Both the position numbers and the translations under genes were made by a program. DNA of 64,000 nt from NCBI GenBank assembly GCA_963729295.1, contig CAVSNJ010000029.1, positions 186,001-250,000 on the forward strand, in the 5' to 3' direction. Source of the DNA: DATJLY01 sp963729295. GTDB lineage: Bacteria; Pseudomonadota; Alphaproteobacteria; ATCC43930; CGMCC-115725. Shown here piece by piece: positions 42,650 through 51,569 of this stretch (positions are counted from its first letter, which is position 1; each line of letters begins with the position of its first letter). The notes beneath the pieces are model-generated. The model had not been told where the DNA came from and searched no databases. It saw only the letters and a program-made list of their open reading frames with translations.

Positions 42650-42804
42650 AATTGGCTTCGTTCGGCGATTCCGCTGTAACGCTTTGATCCGCCGCGAATT
42701 TCCCAAATTGACGCCGGTCCGTCAATCGGCTTCGTGCCGTCAGATTGGGTTCGTTCCGCAAAATTGGGGTCGTTCCGCGAACAGTGAATTGGCTTCGTTC
42801 CGCC
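42650..42804. repeat. five imperfect ATTGG(C/G)TTCGTTCCGC repeats
   Basis: Copies at about 42650-42666, 42724-42739, 42743-42759, 42762-42778 and 42786-42804, with spacings of 74, 19, 19 and 24 bases. The interval 42618-43029 contains no gene otherwise. Read on the minus strand the unit is GCGGAACGAAGCCAAT. Short, degenerate and irregularly spaced, so an intergenic repeat family rather than CRISPR. Confidence 0.65.
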
Positions 42805-43029
42805 GGCCGCACCGCATTGCCGCCTGCTCTCATGGTACGCTCCACGCGTACGAGATATGGAGGTTCGCACCCGCGCGCGCAAGGACGCCCGTGTCCGCGG
42901 CCGGTTTGGTTAACGGGCTGAAACAGCTTTGGAGTTCAAAACCCCAGTCCTGGCGCCGCCGAACCGGGAAGATGGCCGCAAATGATCGGGGGCGAGGACA
43001 TGCGGAAGAATGGTTCCGGAGGGCGCGCG

Positions 43030-43188
43030 TCAGACGAGCGGGAAGCCCAGCCCGGCGAGCGCGGCGCCCGAGAGGAACAGGGCGCTGCCCCAGCGCTCGA
43101 GGCGGGGACCCTGGGCCTCCGCGCGCAGCGAGAGGCCGGCCACGGCGATGCCGAAACCGATCACGACCAGGCCAGCCAGGCTCAGCAT
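43030..43188 (-). CDS. small membrane protein (52 aa)
   Basis: The ATG at 43186-43188 has GGAG seven bases upstream. The product is MLSLAGLVVIGFGIAVAGLS, a short hydrophilic turn (LRAEAQGPRLERWGS) and a second hydrophobic segment ALFLSGAALAGLGFPLV. Two-helix topology, no family recognised. Codon use is normal for the region. Confidence 0.6.
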   Translation of the reverse strand: MLSLAGLVVIGFGIAVAGLSLRAEAQGPRLERWGSALFLSGAALAGLGFPLV

Positions 43189-43352
43189 CAGGGTCTCCAA
43201 ATTCGTGCGCTCCGGATCAGTCTCGCAAGCGATTGTAAAGATTCCGTTTTCACGATGCAGAAAGAGCCGCTTAGGCTCGAAAATTAAAGTGAATCATTGG
43301 TTAAAACCGGTATACTCCCAGTTAAGTTGACTCTTCGGTCGAGCATTGGTTC

Positions 43353-44360
43353 ATGCGACTTTTGGGGGGATGGTTTCGGATCGGACTGGCATTGGCCCTC
43401 CTGCCGATGCGAGCCGAGGCGCACGTAAAATGGTTCGCGCCGTACGACGTGCCGGAACAGCCGCAACCCCTCGATACTGTGCTGAACAGCACTTTTGTTG
43501 GGCTCTTCCTCGCCGGCATCATCGCCTTTACCGCCGTCTGCCTATTCGACCGCACGCCCATTGGCGCGGCGTTGACGCGCGGCATCGATAGCCTCACCGC
43601 CGCCATCCGCGCGCGCAGCGACGACTGGTTCCGGGCCGGCACCGGCGCCTTCTTCGTCGCGCTCTTCACGCTCGGCAACATCATCATGACGCCGGAGCTC
43701 AAGACCGACGTCGCGATCATCCCCTGGCTCCAGGCGGCCATAGCGCTCGGCATGTTCTGGCGCAGCACGATGGCGCTTTCGGCGGCCGGCATTGTGGCGC
43801 TCTATGCCTACGGAGTCGAGAAATACGGCATTTTCCACATGCTCGACTACCCGATCTTCCTGGGGCTGGCGCTCTATCTCGCCATGGCGGCCCACCACGT
43901 GCGGATCGGATCCTTACGGGCGATCGACGTGGCGCGCTGGGCCGCCGCGATCACGCTGATGTGGGCGTCGGTCGAGAAATGGGCCTATCCGCAATGGACT
44001 TATCCGCTCCTGGTGGCGCACCCCGATCTCTCGTTCCACTATTCGCCGTCCTTCTACATGACAGCGGCGGGCTTCATGGAGTTCAGCCTCGCCTTCGCGC
44101 TGTTGTGGACGCCGCTCGTGCGCAGCCTCGCGGCCGCCGTGCTCACCTTCATGTTCGTCTCGGCTGTGTTCGAGTTCGGCAAGATCGACGCGGTCGGCCA
44201 CCTGATGATCGTCGTCATCCTCATCACCGTGGGCGCCGATAACGGCCCGGTCGTCCGCCGGGCGGCGCTCGCGCCGATCGTCTATGCCGGGGCTTTGGCG
44301 CTCGATTTCGCGGCCTATTACGGCCTCCACGCCGTGATCTACGGCACGCGCATCTGGTGA
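43353..44360 (+). CDS. DoxX-like integral membrane protein
   Basis: 335 residues. An apparent N-terminal signal/anchor (WFRIGLALALLPMRAEAHVKW) is followed by about eight membrane helices, including FVGLFLAGIIAFTAVCLFDR, ALGMFWRSTMALSAAGIVALYAYG and AAVLTFMFVSAVFEFGKID. The segment VEKWAYPQWTYPLL resembles the DoxX/DoxD core, which is linked to quinone-dependent redox reactions. A possible -10 box TATACT lies at 43311. It precedes a sensor kinase and cytochrome c peroxidase gene, a plausible respiratory-stress neighbourhood. Confidence 0.7.
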   Translation: MRLLGGWFRIGLALALLPMRAEAHVKWFAPYDVPEQPQPLDTVLNSTFVGLFLAGIIAFTAVCLFDRTPIGAALTRGIDSLTAAIRARSDDWFRAGTGAFFVALFTLGNIIMTPELKTDVAIIPWLQAAIALGMFWRSTMALSAAGIVALYAYGVEKYGIFHMLDYPIFLGLALYLAMAAHHVRIGSLRAIDVARWAAAITLMWASVEKWAYPQWTYPLLVAHPDLSFHYSPSFYMTAAGFMEFSLAFALLWTPLVRSLAAAVLTFMFVSAVFEFGKIDAVGHLMIVVILITVGADNGPVVRRAALAPIVYAGALALDFAAYYGLHAVIYGTRIW

Positions 44361-44513
44361 GGCGCAACGCTTAACGGTGGGTTGATCTGGCGGGCCCGCT
44401 TTAATCGGAAATTAGGTTTTATGCCGCGGAATAAAGGCGTGCCTCTTCCGAGGTTTACGCCAGTGTTCCACAGGTTTTTCACGCGCGTTCGACGGGCTGC
44501 GGGAGCGCCGGCC

Positions 44514-46376
44514 ATGCGCCTCTGCGGCATGGCTATGACGATCCGTGGCAAAATCCTGCTCGCGTTCTGCGCGCTCGCCGCGATCACCGGGCTTTTGGGC
44601 ATGAGCGCGGTGCAAAGCGTCGTCGAATCCGGCCGCCTCGTCGTGCAGACCTACGACAAGCCGCTGATGGCGATCAGCTACGCGCGGCTTGCGCTCGCGC
44701 ATTTCATGGCGATGGAGCTGGCGCTGAAGGAGCGCCAGACGACTGCCGATGGCGAGCAGCGCCAGGCGATCGACGCACGCATCGAGGATTTGGGGCGCGC
44801 GCTGCGCGACGATCTCGGCGTTGCCGAGGAGCGCGCGCTGTCGCAGGACGCAAGCGATGCCGCAGGCGAAGCGACGCGCGCCGCCGGCACGTGGGACGCG
44901 TTGCGCCTCCGGCTCGAGGCGGGCGGCGCCGACGAATCCTATCGCGCCGCACTCGACCGCCGCGCCACGACAGTGGTGGGCGATCTCGACCGTCTGGTCG
45001 AGATCACGGCCGAGGACGGGTTCCGCGATCGCGAGAAGGCGCTGCGCTCGATTGCCTCCTATCGCACGCTCAGCATCGAGGCGACGGGCTTCGCCGTCAT
45101 CCTCGGCGCCGTCATCGCGATTCTGCTCGCCTCCCGCATGGTGAAGCCGATCGCCGCCGCCTCGCGTGCGGCGCGGCGCATCGCCGCCGGCGAGCTCGAC
45201 GTCACGATCACGCACGCGAGCGATGACGAATTCGGCGAGCTCCTGGAGAGCATGGCGGTGATGCGCGACAACATCCGCGCCATGATGGAGCGCGAGATCT
45301 CGGCGCGGCGCTCGGCGCAGACCCGCCTCGTCAACGCCATCGAAAGCTCCGACGAAGGCGTGATCGTGCTCGACAGCGACAGCCGCACGGTGATCGCCAA
45401 CTCGCAGATCGCCTCGTTCTTCGCCGGCCTCACCGATGCCTTCACGCCGGGGGCGCTGCTGCCGCAGCCGATCGAGGCGGTGCTGTCGGGGCCGACCGGC
45501 GAGATGGCGCTGGCCGACGGGCGCTGGCTGCGCCTGACGCGCAGCCCGACCGCCGACGGCGGCTTCGTCGTCGTCGCGAGCGACATCACCGCCCTGAAGG
45601 ATCGCGAGCGGAGCTTGCGCGAGGCCAAGGAAGAGGCCGAGCTCGCGAGCCGCAGCAAGACCGAGTTCCTGGCCAATATGAGCCATGAGCTGCGCACGCC
45701 CTTGAACGCCATCATCGGCTTCTCGGAGATCATGGCGCACCAGCTTCTCGGGCCGATCGGGCAGCCGAAATACGCGGGCTATGTCCACGACATCCTGCGC
45801 AGCGGCAAGCACCTTCTCGACGTCATCAACGACATCCTCGACATCGCCAAGCTGCAATCGGGCAAGGCGGAGATCGAGCTCCTGCCGATGCAGCTCGGCG
45901 ACGTCGTCGACGACGCGGTGCAGATCATCGCGGCGCAGGCGAAGGCGGCCGAGACCGAGCTCACCTGCGAGATCGACCCGTGCCTGCCGCCCATCGACGG
46001 CGACGCGACGCGCATGAAGCAGCTCCTGCTCAATCTGCTCTCGAATGCGGTCAAGTTCACCCCGGCCGGCGGCAAGATCACGGTGAGCGTCGGCCGCATC
46101 GACGAAGGCGTCCGCATCGCCGTCAGCGATACCGGCATCGGCATGGCCGCCTCGGACATTCCGAAGGCGCTCGAGCCGTTCTCGCAGGTCGACAGCTCGA
46201 TCACACGCAAATATGGCGGCACCGGCTTGGGATTGCCGCTGTCGCGCCTCTTCGCCGAGCTGCATGGCGGCCGGCTCGAGATCGAAAGCGCGCCGAGCCG
46301 CGGCACCACCGTCACCGTCATCCTGCCGGCGCCGACGCGCGCGCCGCGGACGCAGCCTCTGGCGATCGCCGTCTGA
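44514..46376 (+). CDS. sensor histidine kinase (TM-HAMP-PAS-HisKA-HATPase)
   Basis: About 620 residues from ATG 44514 (GGGAG eight bases upstream). TM1 IRGKILLAFCALAAITGLLG, periplasmic helical sensor (LRLEAGGADESYRAALDRRA), TM2 FAVILGAVIAILLASRMVKP, HAMP, a short PAS-like segment (ESSDEGVIVLDSDSRTVIAN), HisKA with ANMSHELRTPLNAIIGFSE, HATPase with DTGIGMAASDIPKALEPFSQ and KYGGTGLGLPLSRLFAE. No cognate response regulator adjacent. Followed seven bases later by the cytochrome c peroxidase gene. Confidence 0.92.
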   Translation: MRLCGMAMTIRGKILLAFCALAAITGLLGMSAVQSVVESGRLVVQTYDKPLMAISYARLALAHFMAMELALKERQTTADGEQRQAIDARIEDLGRALRDDLGVAEERALSQDASDAAGEATRAAGTWDALRLRLEAGGADESYRAALDRRATTVVGDLDRLVEITAEDGFRDREKALRSIASYRTLSIEATGFAVILGAVIAILLASRMVKPIAAASRAARRIAAGELDVTITHASDDEFGELLESMAVMRDNIRAMMEREISARRSAQTRLVNAIESSDEGVIVLDSDSRTVIANSQIASFFAGLTDAFTPGALLPQPIEAVLSGPTGEMALADGRWLRLTRSPTADGGFVVVASDITALKDRERSLREAKEEAELASRSKTEFLANMSHELRTPLNAIIGFSEIMAHQLLGPIGQPKYAGYVHDILRSGKHLLDVINDILDIAKLQSGKAEIELLPMQLGDVVDDAVQIIAAQAKAAETELTCEIDPCLPPIDGDATRMKQLLLNLLSNAVKFTPAGGKITVSVGRIDEGVRIAVSDTGIGMAASDIPKALEPFSQVDSSITRKYGGTGLGLPLSRLFAELHGGRLEIESAPSRGTTVTVILPAPTRAPRTQPLAIAV

Positions 46377-46383
46377 GCCGCCG

Positions 46384-47406
46384 ATGGTCCGCTCGCTCGC
46401 ACTCGTCCTGCTCGCCTGCGCCCTCGCAGCGCCGGCGATCGCCGGACAACCGGGTGCCGATCCGCGCCGCGCCGAATGGCAGAAGCTCTACGAGCGGCCG
46501 GAAGACGTGCCGTTCCCCGCCGAGGACAAATATACCGACGCCAAGGCCTCGCTCGGCCGCATGCTGTTCTTCGACCCGATCCTCTCGGGCGATGGCGCGC
46601 GAAGCTGCTCCTCGTGCCACAATCCCGCGCTGTCGTGGGGCGACGGGCTCGCGCGCTCGATCGGCGAAGGCGAAAAGCCGATGCCGACGCGCGCGCCGAC
46701 CTTGATCGACGTCGCCTGGATCCCGGTCCTCGGCTGGGACGGGCGCTTTCCCGACCTCGAAAGCGTCGCCTTCGAGGGCCCGATCACGTCCCCCACCATC
46801 ATGAACCGCACCGAGAAGGACCTCGTCGCGGCGCTCGACGCCAATCCCGGCTACCGCCATGCCTTCGCCGAGGCCTTTCCCGAAGGCAGCATCACGCGCG
46901 AGACGATCTCCGAGGCGCTGGCGACGTTCGAGCGCGGCATCGTCGCGGAAGAGGCGCCGTTCGACCGCTGGATCGGCGGCGACACGCAGGCGATCTCGGA
47001 CCAGGCCAAGCACGGCTTCGACCTGTTCAACGGCAAGGCCGGGTGCGCGCAATGCCATGCCGGCTGGAACTTCACCGACGGCGCGTTCTACGACATCGGC
47101 ACCGGCAAGGACGAGGATATCGGGCGCGGGCGTCTCTTCGCCAACTCGAGCAAGCTGCACTACGCCTTCAAGGTGCCGACCCTGCGCGACGTGGCGCGGC
47201 GCGCGCCCTTCATGCATGACGGCTCGGAGGCGACGCTCGCCGACGTGATCGAGCTCTATAACCGCGGCGGCATCGACCGGCCGAGCCGCTCGGAGCTCAT
47301 CAAGCCGCTCAAGCTCAGCGCCGACGAGAAAGCGGCCCTCATCGCCTTCCTCGACACGCTGACCGGCGCGCCCGCCGCCTTCTCGATGCCGCGGCTGCCG
47401 CGCTGA
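46384..47406 (+). CDS. di-heme cytochrome c peroxidase (MauG/CCP family), exported
   Basis: 340 residues. Signal peptide MVRSLALVLLACALAAPAIA. Two heme c sites: CSSCH (near residue 79) and CAQCH (near residue 222). The segment APTLIDVAWIPVLGWDGRFP is the conserved CCP/MauG motif, and FKVPTLRDVARRAPFMHDGS forms the C-terminal heme face. Reduces H2O2 in the periplasm, or oxidises proteins if MauG-like. ATG 46384 follows the kinase stop closely; the cupredoxin gene on the opposite strand may be a redox partner. Confidence 0.93.
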   Translation: MVRSLALVLLACALAAPAIAGQPGADPRRAEWQKLYERPEDVPFPAEDKYTDAKASLGRMLFFDPILSGDGARSCSSCHNPALSWGDGLARSIGEGEKPMPTRAPTLIDVAWIPVLGWDGRFPDLESVAFEGPITSPTIMNRTEKDLVAALDANPGYRHAFAEAFPEGSITRETISEALATFERGIVAEEAPFDRWIGGDTQAISDQAKHGFDLFNGKAGCAQCHAGWNFTDGAFYDIGTGKDEDIGRGRLFANSSKLHYAFKVPTLRDVARRAPFMHDGSEATLADVIELYNRGGIDRPSRSELIKPLKLSADEKAALIAFLDTLTGAPAAFSMPRLPR

Positions 47407-47409
47407 ACC

Positions 47410-47709
47410 CTATTTCACCGTGACGGTGAGGCGCATCGTCGGGTGGATGGCGCAGCGCACCAGAAACGTGCCCCGCTCGTCGAAGCGCAGATCGACGGTC
47501 GCGCCGATCGGCTGCTCGCCCGAGTCGAACTTCATTTTCGGCGAGTCGACATAGACGTGATGCGTCACGTCGTCGTCGTTGACGATGTGCACGACGGCGC
47601 CAGGCGCGACAGCGAGCGCGCCCGGGGCGAAAGCGCGATTCTTCTGGCTCACCGTCAGCGGGCTGCCGGCCGGCACCGGGCCGGCGTTGAGCGCGACGGC
47701 CAGCATCAC
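47410..47709 (-). CDS. cupredoxin domain protein (plastocyanin/azurin-like)
   Basis: 99 residues in a single cupredoxin fold. The type 1 copper ligands are visible: His in VTHHVYVD, then Cys, His and Met in VRCAIHPTMRL. The N-terminus MMLAVALNAGPVPAGS is a short signal-like sequence; the frame is open upstream as LLVALAV, and the start (GTG 47709) may be misplaced. Likely a periplasmic electron carrier for the adjacent, convergent cytochrome c peroxidase. Three bases separate the stops. Confidence 0.85.
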   Translation of the reverse strand: MMLAVALNAGPVPAGSPLTVSQKNRAFAPGALAVAPGAVVHIVNDDDVTHHVYVDSPKMKFDSGEQPIGATVDLRFDERGTFLVRCAIHPTMRLTVTVK

Positions 47710-47840
47710 CGCGAGCGCGACCAGCAGCGGCCGGCCCCCAAGTCGCCAAATTCCTTGAATCTTTACCAGTTCTTAACTCCCATTTGGTGCCATCAAGCGC
47801 GAACAAACTATCGCGCTCGCGCGCTCGAGGATAGCGGCCA

Positions 47841-48038
47841 ATGGCAAACGCTTCGGAAACATATCAAGGCACGTTGCCCCGGCCGGCCGAACTGCCGAAA
47901 GAGCGCGTGCAACTCGCCACGGCGCTCGCCGGCGCAGCAATCCTCGTCGTCGCCTGCGCCGCGATCGAGCCGCTGCGTCACGCCGCGATGCAGGTTTTCG
48001 GCACCGTCTATGTGTTTTCCGCGCTCGTCGCAGGCTAA
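47841..48038 (+). CDS. small hypothetical membrane protein (65 aa)
   Basis: The ATG at 47841 gives MANASETYQGTLPRPAELPK followed by one hydrophobic helix (VQLATALAGAAILVVACAAI) and a second short one (TVYVFSALVAG). No family recognised. Lies between the cupredoxin and FIST genes in a divergent region. Confidence 0.5.
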   Translation: MANASETYQGTLPRPAELPKERVQLATALAGAAILVVACAAIEPLRHAAMQVFGTVYVFSALVAG

Positions 48039-48110
48039 GTAGTTTCACTCGGCTTTAAGCAAACTCGGGCCAGTCTGGCCGCGGCGCGTTTGGTTCCGCG
48101 GAGAGATGGT

Positions 48111-49241
48111 ATGAGAGTCGAACAACGTATCTGGCAGCCCGGGCGGCAATGGCGCATCCTCAACGAGGAAGCGCGGCTCAACGCTTCGCTCGTCCTCTAT
48201 TTCGCGGCGCCCGGCACGCTCGATGACGGCGCGCGCTTTGCCGAGCTGCGCCAGGCCTATCCCGGCGCCAAGCTGCTCGGCTGCTCGACCGGCGGCGAGA
48301 TCCTCGGTGACAGCGTCCATGACGGCTCCGTCGTCGCGACCGCGATCGAATTCGCCGCAACGCAGCTGCGCGTGGCCAAGGAGCATACGCGCGACGGCAC
48401 CAACGCCGTCGAGATCGGCGCGAGCCTTGCGCGCCAGCTCGAGCGCCAGGGCTTGCGTGGCGTGTTCGTGCTCTCCGACGGCACCACCGTCAACGGCACC
48501 GAGCTCGTCGCCGGGATGCAGAAGGTCCTCGGCCGCGACATCGGCCTCACCGGCGGGCTCGCCGGCGACGGCGCCAGTTTCCGCACGACGCGGGTCGGGC
48601 TCGACACCAACCCCGAGCCCGGCGCGGTCGTGGCGGTGGGCTTCTACGGCAGCCGCATCAGCATCGGCAGCGGCAGCGTCGGCGGCTGGGACGCCGTCGG
48701 ACCGCGGCGCGTCGTGACGCGCGCCAGCGGCAATACGCTCTACGATCTCGACGGCCTGCCGGCGCTCGATCTCTACAAGCAATATCTCGGCGCCGAAGCC
48801 GCGCAGCTGCCGGCCTCGGCGCTGCTGTTCCCGCTGCGCATCCATCCGCCGCGCGATCCCGACGCGGCGCTGGTGCGCACCGTCGTCGGCATCGACGAAG
48901 AGAAGAAGGCGATGATCTTCGCCGGCACGATCCCCCAGGGCCACACCGCGCAAGTCATGCTCGGCCATTTCGACAAGCTCATCGCCGGCGCCGGCGACGC
49001 CGCGAAAAAGGCGGCGATCCCGGCGGCGCAGCTCGCGATCCTCGTGAGCTGCATCGGCCGCAAGCTGCTTCTCGGGCAGCGCACCGCCGACGAAGTCGAG
49101 GCGGTGGCCGAGGTGCTGGGCGCCACGTGCCGCACCGCGGGCTTCTATTCCTATGGCGAGATCGCGCCGATGGAAGCTTCGGCGTTTTCCGACCTGCATA
49201 ACCAGACGATGACGATCACGACGCTCGCCGAGGCCGCCTGA
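48111..49241 (+). CDS. FIST domain sensory protein
   Basis: 376 residues. FIST_N region: NASLVLYFAAPGTLDDGARF, LLGCSTGGEILGDSVHDGSV, GRDIGLTGGLAGDGASF. FIST_C region: LDLYKQYLGAEAAQLPASAL, LVSCIGRKLLLGQRTADEVE, GFYSYGEIAP. FIST domains are thought to bind small ligands such as amino acids. Cytoplasmic, no membrane segment. The next gene, three bases on, is a soluble histidine kinase, so FIST is probably its input. Confidence 0.93.
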   Translation: MRVEQRIWQPGRQWRILNEEARLNASLVLYFAAPGTLDDGARFAELRQAYPGAKLLGCSTGGEILGDSVHDGSVVATAIEFAATQLRVAKEHTRDGTNAVEIGASLARQLERQGLRGVFVLSDGTTVNGTELVAGMQKVLGRDIGLTGGLAGDGASFRTTRVGLDTNPEPGAVVAVGFYGSRISIGSGSVGGWDAVGPRRVVTRASGNTLYDLDGLPALDLYKQYLGAEAAQLPASALLFPLRIHPPRDPDAALVRTVVGIDEEKKAMIFAGTIPQGHTAQVMLGHFDKLIAGAGDAAKKAAIPAAQLAILVSCIGRKLLLGQRTADEVEAVAEVLGATCRTAGFYSYGEIAPMEASAFSDLHNQTMTITTLAEAA

Positions 49242-49244
49242 GCC

Positions 49245-50123
49245 ATGCACAAGCTCCTTCAACGCCAGCTTCGGCAGGCGCGCGAAGGCCAGGCCGAGGG
49301 CGCGGTCGATCTTGCAGCGCTGATCGCGCTGGTCGACGCCGCTTATGACGAGGTCGACCGCGAGCGCCGCATCATGGCGCACGCCTACAAGGTGATGCGC
49401 GACGAGCATGCCGCGCTCGCCGCCGAGGTTTTGCAAAAGGAGCGGCTCTCGGCGCTGGGACAGCTCACCGCGACGGTCGCGCACGAGCTGCGCAACCCGC
49501 TTTCCGCCATTCGCAACAGCCTCCATGCGCTGCGCGAGCTGACCGCGGATGCGGGCCTGCCGCTCGAGCGGGCGATGAAGCGGATCGAGCGCAGCATCGA
49601 CCGCAGCGACGGCATCATCGCCGATCTCCTCGAATATGCGCGCGTGCGCACGCTGACGCGGCACGACATGGCGCTCGACGCCTGGCTCGGCGAGGTGCTC
49701 GACGAGCAGCGGCTCCCGGCCGAGATCAAACTCGAGCGCGAGTTGCGCGCGGGCGCGAGCGTGGTCGCGATCGACGCCGACCGGCTCAGGCGCGTCGTCA
49801 TCAACCTCGTGGAGAACGCGGCGCAGGCGCTCGTCGCGGGCGGCGCCGAGTGCCCGCAAAAGCGCATCCGCGTCGCCACCTCGGCCGACGACATGGCGGA
49901 AATCCGGGTCGAGGACACGGGCCCCGGCATCCCGCCCGAGATCCTGCCGCGCATCTTCGAGCCGCTGTTCAGCACGAAATCGTTCGGAACCGGCCTCGGC
50001 CTGCCGACGGCGAAGCAGATCGTCGAGCAGCACAACGGCACGATCGCACTCGTCAACGCGCCCGCGGGCGGCGCCGCCGCGCGCATCCGCCTGCCGCTCA
50101 CCCGGGCGGCTCAGGCGGCCTAA
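49245..50123 (+). CDS. soluble histidine kinase, partner of the FIST protein
   Basis: 292 residues without a sensory or membrane domain. N-terminal coiled helix (MHKLLQRQLRQAREGQAEGA), HisKA with VAHELRNPLSAIRNSLHALR, HATPase with NLVENAAQAL, RVEDTGPGIPPEILPRIFEP and GTGLGLPTAKQIVEQ. Sensing must come from a partner, and the FIST gene is immediately upstream. It ends convergently with the MFS gene, overlapping by four bases. No response regulator adjacent. Confidence 0.92.
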   Translation: MHKLLQRQLRQAREGQAEGAVDLAALIALVDAAYDEVDRERRIMAHAYKVMRDEHAALAAEVLQKERLSALGQLTATVAHELRNPLSAIRNSLHALRELTADAGLPLERAMKRIERSIDRSDGIIADLLEYARVRTLTRHDMALDAWLGEVLDEQRLPAEIKLERELRAGASVVAIDADRLRRVVINLVENAAQALVAGGAECPQKRIRVATSADDMAEIRVEDTGPGIPPEILPRIFEPLFSTKSFGTGLGLPTAKQIVEQHNGTIALVNAPAGGAAARIRLPLTRAAQAA

Positions 50124-51451
50124 GCCGGCGCGAGCCGCCGCGCGCGGCGCAGCAGGAGCGCGATGGCGACGAGCGCCGCCGCCATCAAAGCCGCCGCCGC
50201 GCTGCCGAGCGCGAAGCCCAAAGCCTGCGGCCCGGTGAAGAACGCGTCCGATATCGCCGCCACGAGAAGCGGCCCCAAGCCCCGGCCCAGAAGCGTGAAG
50301 ACCAAGAGATAGATCGCCGTCACCTTGCCCATGAGGCGCTGCGGCGTGAGCTCGGCGAGGATGCTCGCGGCCACCGGGTTGTAAGCGCCGGCGACCAGAA
50401 GCTGCGCCGCCAAGGCAAAGAACATCTCGCCGACGCCGGGGACGATCGGCGCCGCCACGCCGAACGGAATGAAGATGATCGTGATCCACACGCCGACGAT
50501 CTGCGCCGCGTCGCGCCGCCCGCGCCGCACCAGCGCGTCGATCATGTGGCCGCCGCACCAGGCGCCGATCGGCGCGCAGATGAGCAGGCAGCCGCCGAAG
50601 AAGAGGCCGATCTGGGCCGGCGGCAGGTGCCAAGTGCGGGCGATGATGGTCGGCATCCACGACCCATACGAGATCGCGACCATGTAGAAGCAGGTGACGA
50701 AGAGCACGAGCGGGAGATAAGGCCGCCAGTTCGCCTTGATATGCGCCAGCGCCTCGGCAAAGCGCACGCCGGCTTCGTCCGACGCGAGGGCGCGCTCCGG
50801 CTCGCGAAAGGTGAGCACGAGTAGCGACAGCGGAATGCCGAACGCGCCGATCGTCACCAGCACCGCTTGCCACGGCCGCAAAGTCCCGACGAACGGCACG
50901 CCCACGAGCTTGCCCGAGCCGTAAAGCCCCAGCAGGCCGCCCGTCAGCATTACGGCGGCGGCCGCGCCGATATAAGTGCCGGCGGTGAAGATGCCGAAGG
51001 CGCGGCCGCGCTTGTCCGGCGGAAAGGCGTCGCGGATGAGCGAGTACGAGGCCGGCGTGATCGCCGCCTCGCCGAGGCCAATGCCGCAGCGCCCGAGGAA
51101 CAACTGCCAATACGTCTGCGCCAGGCCGCAGCCCATCGTCATACTCGACCACAGCACGACGCCGATGCCGATGATCGGGCGGCGCGCCATGCGGTCGACG
51201 AGATAGCCCGCGGGCAGCCCGAGGACCCCGTAGAACGCCGCGAAGGAGAGGCCGAGCAGCAGGCTCATCTCGGTGTCGCTGACGCCGAGGTCGTGCTTCA
51301 CCGGCTCGACCATGAGGATGAGCGAGGAGCTGTCGATCTGGGCGTAGATGTAAAGGAGCGTGAGGACGAGGACCATCGCCCACTGGCGCCAGGTGACGCG
51401 CTGCGGCGCGCGCCGGCCAAAGGCCGAAAGCGCGGTCTCGGCAAGGCTCAT
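50120..51451 (-). CDS. MFS transporter
   Basis: 443 residues with 12 predicted helices. The MFS loop motif between helices 2 and 3 is GYLVDRMARRPIIGIGVVLW; GRCGIGLGEAAITPASYSLI is the helix 4-5 region typical of the spinster/organic-anion group. The ATG at 51449-51451 has GGGGAGGGG upstream. Substrate unknown; the divergent amidohydrolase gene suggests uptake of an aromatic or carboxylated compound. Confidence 0.9.
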   Translation of the reverse strand: MSLAETALSAFGRRAPQRVTWRQWAMVLVLTLLYIYAQIDSSSLILMVEPVKHDLGVSDTEMSLLLGLSFAAFYGVLGLPAGYLVDRMARRPIIGIGVVLWSSMTMGCGLAQTYWQLFLGRCGIGLGEAAITPASYSLIRDAFPPDKRGRAFGIFTAGTYIGAAAAVMLTGGLLGLYGSGKLVGVPFVGTLRPWQAVLVTIGAFGIPLSLLVLTFREPERALASDEAGVRFAEALAHIKANWRPYLPLVLFVTCFYMVAISYGSWMPTIIARTWHLPPAQIGLFFGGCLLICAPIGAWCGGHMIDALVRRGRRDAAQIVGVWITIIFIPFGVAAPIVPGVGEMFFALAAQLLVAGAYNPVAASILAELTPQRLMGKVTAIYLLVFTLLGRGLGPLLVAAISDAFFTGPQALGFALGSAAAALMAAALVAIALLLRRARRLAPA

Positions 51452-51569
51452 GGCGCTTCCCCTCCCCGCCCCGCTTAAGGTTCCCAAAACCATGCCCCCG
51501 ACGCAATCCCAGGACGCTTGAGCGCGGCTGCGCCCGGCGGGATAATCGGACGATCGGATCGGAGGAACG

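Noticed and set aside
42650..42804. CRISPR array
   Set aside because: Repeats are about 17 bases, degenerate and irregularly spaced, and no cas gene is near.
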